The notes below the pieces were generated by a model. That model saw nothing but the letters and a program-made list of their open reading frames with translations, ran no database searches and was not told the origin of the DNA. Below are positions 47,301 to 58,143 of a stretch of 64,000 bases of DNA, one piece after another. Position numbers and translations under genes: made by a program. This DNA comes from Lingula anatina (lineage: Eukaryota > Brachiopoda > Lingulata > Lingulida > Lingulidae), in the NCBI RefSeq assembly GCF_001039355.2, contig NW_019775457.1, positions 308,258 to 372,257 of the forward strand, given 5' to 3'. Numbering within the stretch: the stretch's first letter is position 1; each line of letters starts with the position of its first letter.

Positions 47301-50300
47301 TATCATTATCAATCATTCACTCCATATAACAGGTCTTGTTGCTTAAAAGGTCACCCTCAAACACTGAAATTCAACTAATTTTACATCAGAATGTCTATTT
47401 TCAAGTGCTTAGAATATCAACTGCATTCAGTAGTCACATCCTTGACTTACTCAAGTTGTGAGACAGATTATCACCTTTTTCCGTTTTCCAGTTATGTTTT
47501 CCTTCTCCATGTTTTCCTCCCCACCCAGTTTTCTCTTCCTGTTATTACTTCCTCCCTGTGAAGACTGTGTGTGGTCAGAGTAAGTAGTTAATGAAAATGG
47601 CAGGGAGTCCGTGTCCATCTCAAGCCGCTGTAATTTAACTCTTGGCTGCAAAGAACCCACTGAAGTATCGCTGTTTTGAGAACAGTCATAGTCTGAAATA
47701 TATACATATCTCTATTATGATATAGTATTGTATTGTATCACATATATTATATTGTACAACTCCATTATTAGTACCTTGATTTCTAATACTGTTTTCAGGT
47801 AAATAACACATCACATATTAGTGTATAAAATAACAGTTTTGCCAATATCCTGCTTCCACTTTGTTTAAAACTCGCTGGCTTTTCTGTTTGTTAACTTGTC
47901 ATCTGTAATAGTACCAGGACCTGGCCATGAAAACCATGGACACCTGCTCCTTACCTGAGGCTGCCACAGATTCTGGTGTATTCCTGACCTGAGCTGATGA
48001 AACTAGATCTGAGTGTTCAGGTTGACAGCAGCTAACACCAGGGGGCAGCAGTTTATCTGCAGTTCTAGAGCGTGTCCTCAGTGGAGATACCGTGCCAGAT
48101 GTTTTCCCAGCATTCCAATCTGTGGCTGTCTCTGTACTTTTGGAGACATCTTGTTTGTCCAAATCTTTCAACAAGTCATGTGTTGGCTTTCTCTGTCCCC
48201 TTAACATACTTCTCTGATAAACTGGGGATGCCTTGCTTGGGCTCCGCTCATTTAAAACTTTCAATTTTGGGTATTTTCCTGTACTTGCACAGTTTGAAGA
48301 ATTCCCAGGTTTCTCAACAGAAGAACCTGTCAAGGCATCATTGCTCCCAGAACACTGGGGTTTCTGGTCCTTTGGTTTGGGGGAAGGCACAAGAAAACTC
48401 ATAATGCTGGACTGTTTGACTTTGGGAGTTGTTTTGGACTCTTCTCCCTTGAAACTGATAGCAGATGTTTTTCTAGATTGTTTCACTTTGGGACCATCAC
48501 GTATCCCTGCCTTAGACTGTACTTTGTGGGAACTTGTAGCTTTTAATGGGGACTTCTCCACAAGGTCACAATTCTTTGAAACTGGATTTAGCTGTTGAAC
48601 ATTGGCACTTTCAGCTTGTTGCACTCTGGGAGTACCAGTAATTTGAAAACTATGACAATCAACTCTGGATGTGCCAGATGGTGTTTTCTCTTCAGGTTGG
48701 TGGTCAGGACCTGCTACTACAGAGAACTTGGTAGGATCTGGACGCTGGTTGACCTCCACAGAGAAATTATGAGGATCAGGGGGAGGGTCCTGGAATCAAA
48801 GACAGCAAACTGAAATCCTGTGCAATGATATACCCTGAAGAGTTTTATAGGGAAGTTGTTTGATCTAGGAATAAATGACTGAGGTAAAGCAGAAATATGT
48901 GGTTTTTAAATAAGATATTGCTTTCTCTTTTAAAAAAGTTTCTTATTTCTTATTATTTTATTATTGAAGTTCCAATTGGATTTTTTTTTTTTTTTTTTTT
49001 TTGCAGTGTGTTTGTGTGATTGGTGGTGGTGGTGGTGGTGGGGGAGGGGGGGGGGGCAAAAAGAAAAGCTAAGAACAAAATTCAAAACCAACCTTAAACA
49101 AAAACTCTCCTATGTACTCAGGTCTCAGGCACCACGCCCCTTCCACTGCAGCCCCTGGGGCATTCTCACGGTCCACAAATATATGAGTTAAACTGGACAC
49201 CTGCTTGTTACAGCTGCTCAAGGGAAGGGACAAGTTGTGTACGGTGGCTCCACCTATCTTCAACAACCTAAAATATAAACAGGTGAGAACATGTGAAAAC
49301 ACGTCCAATTTGCTGTCTTCAAATATAACATGTTCAAAGTTTTTAAACTTGATATTGGTTTAATGCAGAATCTCACCTCCGGTATACTTGTTTCTTGGTG
49401 GCATTGCTGACCACTACAGCCACCCTCCATCCTGCGAATGCCCCCAGGCCAGATCTTGACCAGTTCAGTCTCCAGCGACGTACAGCTTGTACAGCCGGCA
49501 GGAGGTCATCATAGGGCAGACCACTGGCCTTGAGGGCGGATGCTGACCACTCATACTCCTCTTCTGACAACCACTGCTTCATCTCAAGGCTGTCCTTAAT
49601 GTACCTGGGCTGAAGAACCCAGCGCCCTGGAAAGAGGTATATATAATAATATTATGTATTATAAGAATCTAGCATCCTGGAAATAGATATAAATTGCTGT
49701 AATATGTGCCCGAGGCTTGGTGTAGCGCGTCTTGGTCACGTGGGTTTGGAAAGCGCAGGAAGTTGCAGTGTGTGATGAGCCACATCAGGTGGAGGATACT
49801 GTGCAACGATTCTACCACAATAATCTTACATGAAGCTGTTGGTTTCACCCATGAGTTTATGATGTTAAAGGGATAATAACTCTTCGTTTTGGCCAAAAAA
49901 TACATTTTCCTGGAGTAAAAAAACAATTTTCCCATACTTACCAATGGTTTATGAATCCATTTTTACATTCAAAGTTAATCTCTGTTTTTTCTAAAAAGTC
50001 TTTTTTTTTGCCTTGTATAGCCATCAATTTAGGTCACGTGGTCTAAAGACAAGCTCAGATATCAGAATAATAGCTATAACTGCCATTTCTATGGTACAAC
50101 AGCATATATTATATTTCTATGAGTTGTTCACAATGTTTTTATTGTGAAATAGAGATCTCATACGAAGAGTTATTATCCCTTTAAACTGTCTAACAACAAT
50201 ATTATGTATTACAAGAACCCAACACTCTGGAAACAGATTGTCGCATAATACACTGAAGACACATGAGTAAGCACTTGGCAGTAAATTTGTAATAGAGCCA

Positions 50301-51295
50301 ATCCAAATGGGAATACACTTTTGAGTTACATCTTAATTAGTAACACACACTTTGTGTAATATCTGAATAACTTTTAAATAACTTTTTAATTACGGTTAAT
50401 TATTTCCATACTGAAAGGTGCTATAGTGTTTAGCAGTGAAAATAATAGGGCAAGGCAAAATGTAAAATTCCATAAAAGGAAGCCATGTAGGAGAGGATAT
50501 AGAACCCAGCAATGAACTGTAGTGGAATTAATCCATCATACAAAAGTAGCCAAGTACTGGACACCAGAGAGACACAGAAAATTAGGCAGGTCTAAGACCA
50601 CATGCAGAAGGACCGTCAGAGCAGAGTTGAAACAACTAGGAGAAAACTGGGAAACCATTCAACACCTAGCTCATGAAAGAGAGCAGTGGAAGATCTTTGT
50701 TGGTGCCCTAGATGCCCAACAGCATAAAAGGAATTGATAATGATGATGATATCTGGGCCATTGAACACAAAATGACACATTTCCCTATAGGCAGTACCAA
50801 TCACAATGTCTGATCATTACTTTATTCATTATATTAGATTTACACTTTCTTCTTATGTGATTAGGCTAAGTCGAGTCATTACAGTACGTACCTGTGGCAC
50901 ATGCTGCTAGGTATTTCTCACTCCTGCTGGGTTTACCACATATCAGGTGGGTGCAACTGGGTATATAAGCCTAAGAATTATAATATATAAGAATATAAAT
51001 TGTACTATATATAAATAGTATATATTAATAGGAAGATCATTGTTTGATTATAGATCAAAAACATGTGTCTATAATAATGCCATTATGAAGTCATTATAAA
51101 AATAAAAGTAATATATACAAATCAGAATTCTACAAAAATTGTTCTTCTTAATCTTAACATAAAAATGAACCAGCTCACACCCACCTCTGAGTCAATATAT
51201 GTCCCTCCCAGGTCTTCTATCTGCTGTCCAATGTTCTCTCTGTCCACCAGAGACAATCCTGTCACCTGGAACACCTTCAAGGGTCTCAGCTCCAT
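40628..51295 (-). CDS. SLF1: SMC5-SMC6 localization factor 1 (BRCT + ankyrin)
   Basis: Coding exons, high to low: 51295-51185, 50970-50892, 49626-49377, 49267-49093, 48789-47955, 47692-47475, 47266-47192, 46799-46626, 46144-45966, 45468-45337, 44975-44822, 44483-44339, 44051-43891, 43618-43515, 43266-43148, 42927-42856, 42399-42265, 42071-41955, 41763-41653 and 41112-40628; about 1276 residues, human about 1058. N-terminus: two BRCT domains (1-80, VFQVTGLSL; 110-205, [14 protein letters not shown]). Then a 350-residue polar linker with a PIP-box-like motif and basic NLS (RKRK..GKRKK), helical middle, ankyrin repeats ([39 protein letters not shown]) and a conserved-length C-terminus. SLF1 binds RAD18 and SLF2 and brings SMC5/6 to DNA damage. 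All phases agree; the last intron needs a weak GC donor. An acceptor abuts the ATG, so a 5' non-coding exon exists (possibly ending 52616). Confidence 0.9.
41195..41560. repeat. 30-bp minisatellite in the last SLF1 intron
   Basis: About twelve degenerate copies of gtgttaggtgtgctgtgaca + tataatgatt. It fills most of the intron between the ankyrin exon and the last coding exon. I see no exon-derived sequence in the unit. Confidence 0.85.
42494..42677. mobile_element. MITE family B, copy 2 (SLF1 intron)
   Basis: ttcagaacagatgaactgca with gactaactagtccgtggatc and actatggccgacccc, mirrored towards atctgttctaaatgcagc. Diverged relative of 24871-25120 and 51340-51513. Confidence 0.6.
44224..44313. 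repeat. (TG)n microsatellite
   Basis: About 45 TG units ending 25 bp beyond the SLF1 exon donor at 44338. Long Val-Cys frames over it are artefacts. Confidence 0.95.
44563..44865. repeat. 44-bp array copied from an SLF1 exon/donor junction
   Basis: Seven units of ctgttatatcctggctggct + gctatagaggtgtacctactttat. The last (44827 onward) is the real 3' end of the exon 44975-44822, whose donor is AAATAAA|GTAGGT. The six intronic copies each repeat the end of the exon and a GTAGGT. The unit is not a multiple of three. Confidence 0.9.
45714..45980. repeat. 40-bp array copied from an SLF1 exon/donor junction
   Basis: Seven copies, at about 40-bp spacing, of agatacttactccagtattc + ctctgatatatcatctat. 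The last contains the true donor of exon 46144-45966 (ATACTGGA|GTAAGT). Each intronic copy keeps exon-like ATACTGGA (or ATAGTGGA) followed by GTAAGT, GTGAGT or a decayed form. Confidence 0.9.
46269..46650. repeat. 30-bp array copied from an SLF1 exon/donor junction, in frame
   Basis: About eleven copies of cagcttaccaacaggatgtt + aatactggga, mostly 30 bp apart. The last is the true end of exon 46799-46626 (AACATCCTGATG|GTAAGC). GTAAG-type donors recur at 46595, 46565, 46535 and 46505 in gene sense. The frame from the exon stays open through them as repeated [10 protein letters not shown], ending at a stop near 46473. Confidence 0.9.
48391..48414 (-). other. PIP-box-like motif in SLF1
   Basis: Codons for QSSIMSFL (about residues 331-338), within [18 protein letters not shown]. 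It fits Qxx(I/L/M)xx(F/Y)(F/Y), except Leu at the last position, and has basic flanks. It lies in the disordered linker between BRCT and ankyrin parts. Confidence 0.55.
49866..50186. mobile_element. MITE family C, copy in SLF1 intron
   Basis: Begins ttaaagggataataactctt and ends gaagagttattatcccttta, a strong terminal inverted repeat. The inside resembles 2746-3088 (gttttggccaaaaa, atatttctatgagttgttca). Confidence 0.85.
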
Positions 51296-51339
51296 CTGGT
51301 TAAAGAAACAATAACTTGGATTTAAGGGTGTATCTTGGG

Positions 51340-51513
51340 GCCCCATTCAGAATAGGGGACTAACTAGTCCAAGGGTCAAATATGGTGACACACTACAAAG
51401 CTTGCCGTCTTATCCATTAATAGACACTTAAGTAGATATCCCGTGGGGAAGTATTCAAGTGGGTCAGCCATATTTCACCCTTGGACTAGTTAGTCCCCTT
51501 TTCTGAATAGGGC
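51340..51513. mobile_element. MITE family B, copy 3
   Basis: Ends gccccattcagaatagggga and tccccttttctgaatagggc. Inner ctaactagtccaagggtcaa with atatgg is mirrored by ccatatttcacccttggact. It lies just upstream of the SLF1 start exon. Confidence 0.85.
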
Positions 51514-53248
51514 ATTGGATTTGTTTTATAACTAACATTTCTTGCAAAACTTTGCATTTATTACCACTGTATATAGGACATGTTATACTTAAACAAATTA
51601 ATATCAACCATCAATCACTCAGCCCACCTAATTATCATTATGCCAATTTTGAACATAAACAGGGCCAAAGACTAGACTTAGATCGCATTCACAACGAATG
51701 TGTCGTCCTAATGGAGCCGAGATTTAATGACGACGTGTGGGGAGGGGTGTGAGAGGCGGAGAGACTATTAAAAGATTAGGCGGTTTTTCTTTCATATACG
51801 ACTGCCATATTTAGTCCCCAGGATTTGTAAAGCCTGGCTCAACTCGTTGTGAATGCGATCTTATTATATACTGCCCAATTCTGAAGTATTGAACATATTA
51901 GGCATCAGTTCATCACTGTCATTATCTTGGCAGAATGGAAGAACTTTATTGATATAAACCATAATGTACATAATATTTTCAAGCTCCACATGATTATAAA
52001 ATTACTATACAATTTCATGAATAAATAGATAAATACACAGTACTCAGTACAGTTTGACATAATGATCGGTAAATATAAATAGTGTATCATAACTATAGCC
52101 CCACTGCCGAGTCAACTGCTCTCAACAGTGGGTTGATATACACAAAAATATAGGCCCTACATGGTTTTACATAAAATACAGTTTTATATAATGAATAAAT
52201 ATAAATAGTGTGCCATAACAATGTGACAGGTTTAATCTTACTGCAGAGTCAACTGCCCACAACAGTAGGACCTCATACGTTTTTAGACGTACATTCAAGG
52301 TTGCACCATTTTAACTCTCTCTCTCTCTCTCTCTCTCTCTCAAGCATTGGTGTATAAATTTTGCGATTATCTTTACTGACTCGAAATCATTTCTTTACGG
52401 ATGTTAAAAATATTATAATTTATGATAATGATTAGCCCTGTCGCTAACAAGTGTAAACACCAAAAGACCGAAAACTTCACCACGGCGAAGTTTGCGCCTT
52501 CCCTTGCTCACATAGCTGTTTAAATGTATAATCGGTACCAGAACAAGAGAGGTTTTCGGTTCTCAAAACTGAGATAATTGTTTGGCATCTGAGATAGAGT
52601 AAACTGCATACTTACAGCCAGGCACCCCTCTCAAACAAAACCGCGAAAATGCATGTTGGACTAAAGTGCACTTGATTCAGTGACGTCATAGAAACCTGCG
52701 TACACAAAGCCATGCTTCCTTGTAAAAATATCTACCGTTGACAGTGCAGTGTTATTTTAAGTTGAAAAGGATTTCCGTTATTCATAATTATTACAGAATG
52801 CTGATTAAAATTATTATAGATTGAGAGATATTTTAGGGATAACAACTTACTGGATTTGACGTAGGACCAAATCAAAGGCATTCACAATGACAAATTTTAG
52901 GTAGAACTTTGGAAATATCTTTACTTCTGTTTTAATTGCATTTTTAAATATCATTTAATTTATACTTTTATTTTCTTTCGACGAATTATTTTTGGTACTT
53001 TGTGATAGTGGTATTGGTCCTTGTCAATCTCTATTTATTTGACTACATCTGCATATAATGGCTCAATTGCCGATTTTATTTGGCTTACAACTACACGTAG
53101 TACAGTAACTTGAATTCAAACATTTTACACGGTGGGTCAAAGTAATAATTTCTGTACTTGGGGAGTTTTCAGGATTTTAATGCACTGAGTACTTTTAAAG
53201 AGCATACTCATTATCTCCACTGAGAGTGTGTTTGTTTGTATTTTATAG
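51514..53248. promoter_or_regulatory. divergent promoter region SLF1 / INPP5K-like gene
   Basis: It contains a (TC)n run (52317-52340) and a CpG-richer core at about 52430-52760 with a palindromic CRE TGACGTCA at 52681-52688. On the minus strand CCTGGCT|GTAAGTATG at 52616/52615 is a good donor for an SLF1 5' non-coding exon. The start codon exon of the INPP5K-like gene should lie here, but I found no ATG exon with the required phase (two bases before a G). A second degenerate inverted pair, at about 51660-51700 and 51830-51860 (gatcgcattcacaacga), is another small foldback. Confidence 0.4.
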
Positions 53249-54649
53249 GATCTACTTGTGTACTTGGAATGTTGGAAACAAATTTCCTCTCAAGAAATTT
53301 GATAACCTCTTGGGATTTGATTCACCCAACCTGCCTGATGTATATGCCATAGGGTTTGTATCTATGGTTTTATAATACTGGAAATTAAACTGCAGGAATA
53401 AACAGACATGAAATTGGCAATTAATTTTGTTAAAATGTTCAAATTTGCAATCTATTGATTTCAATCATTTCTATTTTAAATACTTTTTTTATTTTTATCC
53501 GTGATATTTTGATAAATTTTACTTGAGATTGATATGAAATGTTTTGTATTTTGTGTAACATTTGTATTTTGTTTTCTAGACTACAAGAGGTCAAAGGTGG
53601 CACAGCGAGCATTGTCACCAGTTATGTTATGGATGATCCGTGGACATCAAAACTCACAAAAATACTAAATGGTCAGGGCTATGTCAGGGTGAGTGAAATT
53701 GGTCAGGGCTACATCAGGGGGAGTGAAAATGGTCAGGGCTATGTCAGGGTGAGTGAAATTGGTCAGGGCTACATTAGGGTGAGTGAAAATGGTGCCTGCA
53801 CTTACTGGGGGTCCATGCACCCTGGTCCTTCCTTTACATCTCAGACTTTTGAAGTATAAAATTACGTAATATGATCCATCTAAAAGTAACAAGAAGAAGG
53901 GTTTATACCATTAAAAAGATGGAAAATCTCATAGGAAAGCAATGAAAGCATAATACATCAGTTCTTTCCTGTGGAAAAGGTATAATTTCAGTTTAGAAAT
54001 TTTGTCTGTATGTTAAGCCATGTTAACACATGCTTCTTTGTTGTAATATAAATAACTCAAAGTTGGCTGCTTACATGGTGAAGGTCTAGAATCTACACTG
54101 AAGGATTACTTTTAAAAGGCTTGCTTGCTTTTTGTGCTGCTTAATAGGTTTACACTTTTATTACGTAGTATTTTAATAGATGATAGTGTATTTCAGATAA
54201 AGGGAGTCCGTTTGCAAGGTCTTGTTTTAACAGTGTTTTGTAAACGTCATCATCTTCCATTTATGACCAACATTGAGTCAGAATACACAAGGTCAGGATT
54301 AGGAGGATGGTGGGTAAGAAAAATAAAAGTTGTTCTTACAATCTCAGCATTTACTAGTACAGTATTGAAATTTTATGATATATTGTACCGTGTTAGTAGT
54401 TCTCAGTTTTGACATTTTAATTAGAATTGTATTGTTAATTAATTAATAATTAACTGTTTTACCTGTGGCACCAATCTTTATTGTTAACAGTAGTTGAGGT
54501 CAGTATGTATGTTAATTTCAGGGTAATAAAGGTGGAGTCAGTATACGCTTTGATGCATATGGTGTAAATGTATGTATAGTCAACTCCCACTTAGCTGCTC
54601 ATCTGGAGGCTGTGGCTGAAAGGATAGAGGTTAGTTACTTACTTTGCCT

Positions 54650-54736
<87 letters not shown>

Positions 54737-57700
54737 CTAAGCATCACATTTTTTTGTATACTAGAATTAAGTAATTTTATAATGATCTAGGCATTGTTTT
54801 ACATGGCAAAATGTACAGAGAGCTGTGTAGATACAATAACAACACTTAGAAAATGTTGTCAAATTATTTCTAGGACTACAGTATCATAGTGGAATCACAG
54901 CAATTTAGGGAGAAAGAAACACCAAGCATTTTAGACCATGAGTGAGTATACTGTTTTTTTTTCTTCCATAAAATTATTACTGTGCATTTAAGTATTTTAT
55001 ATAAAAGTGTAAATCTTTTTAGATAGTTTTGAATTTTATTTTTTTTTAGCATTACTAATGTTTTCATGTAAATGTGCATATCCTGTTTTATAGGACATCA
55101 TTTGAAAATTATCTTGAATTGTGATGTACTTAGACATTGTGCTGACAAAATGGGGAGAGTTTGCTCACAAATACTCTTGTAAGCAATAAGATTATTATCC
55201 ACTAGTCACATAGGGTACGTTTGCTTTGATATCATTTTATAAATAAAAGACACTGAAGTAAAAAACTTTCTCACTTTTTCCCAGCTATATTTTCTGGATG
55301 GGCGACCTTAACTTCAGAATAGATGATATCCCAAGAGATGATATTATTCGGATGATTAAAAATAAGGACCTGGAGTCACTGTGGTCACATGATCAGGTAA
55401 AGGGGTTATAATATAGACTGGGTTCCCATACCTAGATCAATCTAACAGGATCAAACCATCTCTAAGGGATTTTTCAGTAAATTGCTTTTAGCTTAAGCAG
55501 CTTAGATGTCTGGCACACCTACTGAAGCTGCTGAACAATAATTAATTACCCCCTAGTGGCTTGAATAGGCATGATAGACATTGAAGCCACTTAAGTTAAT
55601 AGCAATTTAGTGATAGATCCATCCACAGTTAGAACGATAGGGTCTGGGAATGGTCCCATAGTCACAGTTTTCTAACACGTATCATGGATAACTGTTACAC
55701 ACTCTTATATCATGGGTCACAGGTATATACACATCATTGAAAAATCATGGAGATCTAATCTTCTGTCCCATGCAAAAATTTGTCTCATTTAACGTTCACT
55801 TACGGTTCTCAATTTATTCTAGAACATCTGTTGTATTTTTTTTCAGTTCTAATGTTGTTGTGTAATTAATGTAACAGTCCGAGAGCTGTTTTGGGGAAGT
55901 CTTTCAGAATGTCCTAGAACAGATTAAAAACGTTTTTCATTCAGAGAGAAAAAAATATTATGTTCTAGGCCAGATTGCACTTCATTTTTCTTTCACGCCT
56001 TTTACAACATGCACAAGTACAGGTATATAGCTGTATAAAACATTGGTGTTATTTTATCTTAATTGTGCCAATGCAAAACAATGAAGATAACACTGATTTT
56101 AAATTGATGTATAGTTGAAATGTGTGTATGTATTTCAGTTAACTAAGGCAAGACAGGAAGAACTTATTTTAGTAGATTTTGAAGAGGGCCCACTTACATT
56201 CCCGCCGTCATATAAGTTTGATCCAGGGACAGATCACTACGATACCAGGTAAATATTTTTTAAAAATATACAGAGATTGTTGTACATTCTTACATGGGAC
56301 ATATTTCCTTCACCAAGCATGATGTGTTTTTTTTTTTTTTTTGTTCATGTAGAGATCTCTTTGCAAAAGACAATTCATCTTTGAAAGGTTCCCATCAGTC
56401 ACTGAAACATATCTTTTTTGATTATGGAAAAATACAGATAAAGTTTGTAGATTGATGATTACTTGATGAGTACTTGACTGCAAAGTACTGATTGTATTTG
56501 CTGTCTAGGAAGTTATTTTGCAAGCATTGTGTGCTGTATTTCCAGTTCAAAGCACCGTAAGCCTGCCTGGTGTGATCGTATTTTGTGGCTGGTTCATGAG
56601 GACTCCTTTGAAGGTTTCCAACTGGCAGCCAGACAGGAACACTATACAAGCCACTCGGAATACAAACTTAGTGATCATAAACCAGTCACTTCTGTCTTTA
56701 ATGTCAAGGTTTATCTGGCATTTGCTTTATCTTCTGCTTCATGTTTTTCTCAAGAGAATTAAGAAAAGTGGTAGTTTTTCTAAAGGATAAAGTTATAAAG
56801 CTAATGGTGTCAATTTAAGAGTTTGAAATCATAGAGCTAAACAGATGCTATAATCAAAATTAGTCATTTGCTACACATGAAGGCATGATGCTTTTCTGAG
56901 CTTTGCACTCACTTGTCACTGATTTAAGAAATAACCCTTCATGTTTTTGTTTAATTTGCAGTTGTTAAATATAACAAGACCAGCTATTCAGTTTGCCCCC
57001 ATCTTTTCCTGGAGTAAAGATGGAAGTGCAACTTGTGTTTACAGTGTAGACATGGGGGTGAAGACATCATCTTGGGACTGGATAGGACTCTACAAGGTAG
57101 GTGGTGTATATTTACAGTGTAGACATGGGGGTGAAGACATCATCTTGGGACTGGATAGGACTCTACAAGGTAGGTGGTGCATATTTACAGTGTAGATGTC
57201 AGCATAAAGACTATATATATACATGTTATTGATAACCACATTTTAAACCAGAAAATTTGTTCATTTACATTATAGATATCAGTTTTCCAGTGATACTGCC
57301 TTGGTCCTCAGTGATGTACCACTGTATATTATATTTTAGGCTAATTTCAAGCACCTGTATGACTATGTGACCTATGTCTATGCCCCAGCACCACACGGTG
57401 AGCACACAGCTGTAGTGAGCAGGACAGTGAAGTTCAAGAAGTCCTCCTTGAGATGTTCTCCCGGCAGCTACTGTCTCTGCTACATCAATGGGGACAAGAT
57501 GTTTGTCCGAGGAATGAGCAATGTCTTTAAGGTGGGCAGCAGCAACCAGGGTTTACAGACGAAACTAGACTGTTTCATTAATAAGTAAAATGATGCTTAT
57601 TTTCTGTCTCAATTTTATATCTTACATAGAAAGAAGTAAAATATAAAATTAGGAAGGGAAGGGAAAAGAAGGTCAAGGGGTTTGTTTGATACCCTATATC

Positions 57701-58143
57701 TGTGCAACTATGATGAATGAAGTAAATCCATAAACATTCATTCTGACAGATTTCAAAAGAAAAAAGTAGTTTACATTGTATTAAATATTGTAAGTATTAA
57801 CTTGTCCTTAAACTACACTGGGGTAGCGCTAACACTCGCCAATTTAGCCAAATGCTAAAACTGACTTAAATTGGCTAAAGAAAAAGGGCTTGATTTGACA
57901 TGTTTTAGCCAAATTATAACCATTTTGGTAACAAATTGACAAAAATATGATTTGGCTAAGAGAAAAAAATTGCTAGAGCTACCCCAGCTACACCAAATTT
58001 ATTAAACGACATCATTTTTAAATTTCTAGATAATTGATGCAGATTCTTCCTCAGAAGATTCCTCTTCTCCATCTTCATCATCTTATGGAGGGGACGAGTC
58101 AGACATAGACACTGGTGCTAACAATGAGGAGACTGATATTTAA
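53249..58143 (+). CDS. INPP5K: inositol polyphosphate 5-phosphatase with SKICH domain, INPP5K-like
   Basis: Eleven exons: 53249-53353, 53580-53688, 54197-54313, 54522-54629, 54874-54941, 55285-55396, 56139-56248, 56546-56708, 56962-57096, 57340-57531 and 58030-58143; about 442 residues, with all phases consistent. The initiating exon is not identified, so perhaps 10-20 N-terminal residues are missing (human 448). Catalytic motifs run in order: [46 protein letters not shown] and SDHKPV. A C-terminal SKICH domain follows ([10 protein letters not shown]..). It ends in an acidic Ser-rich tail of about 35 residues ([17 protein letters not shown]). The family removes the 5-phosphate from PI(4,5)P2 and PI(3,4,5)P3; vertebrate INPP5K acts at the ER and plasma membrane. 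INPP5J is an alternative name, but the short length favours INPP5K. Two exon donors carry tandem duplications. Confidence 0.93.
53671..53790. repeat. 30-bp in-frame array copied from an INPP5K exon/donor junction
   Basis: Four copies of ggtcagggctatgtcagggt + gagtgaaatt. The first is the real exon end (CTATGTCAGG|GTGAGT, donor 53689). Intact donors recur at 53749 and 53779; the one at 53719 has decayed to GGGAGT. The frame stays open ([10 protein letters not shown] repeats). Confidence 0.92.
54651..54731. repeat. (TG)n microsatellite
   Basis: About 40 TG units ending cgcgc, 20 bp after the donor of exon 54522-54629. Confidence 0.95.
55420..55659. mobile_element. MITE family A, copy 5
   Basis: Begins gggttcccatacctagatca and ends gggtctgggaatggtccc, 24 bp after an INPP5K-like exon donor. 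The inner blocks cttaagcagcttagatgtct and ctactgaagctgct match the family. Confidence 0.85.
57038..57185. repeat. 73-bp duplication of an INPP5K exon end with its donor
   Basis: The last 58-60 bases of exon 56962-57096 plus GTAGGTGGTGTATAT recur once, placing a second CTACAAG|GTAGGT at 57169/57170. A third unit is cut short near 57190. The offset of 73 is not a multiple of three. Confidence 0.92.
57820..57985. repeat. foldback element in the last INPP5K-like intron
   Basis: Ends ggggtagcgct and agagctacccc, with inner ggctaaa / tttagcc repeats around about 140 bp. Confidence 0.6.

Noticed and set aside
50522-50804. Plus frame of 71 codons ([20 protein letters not shown]..) in an SLF1 intron
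   Set aside because: It has the flavour of a reverse-transcriptase/endonuclease tail from a non-LTR element, but it is too short and I see no flanking element sequence to support that.
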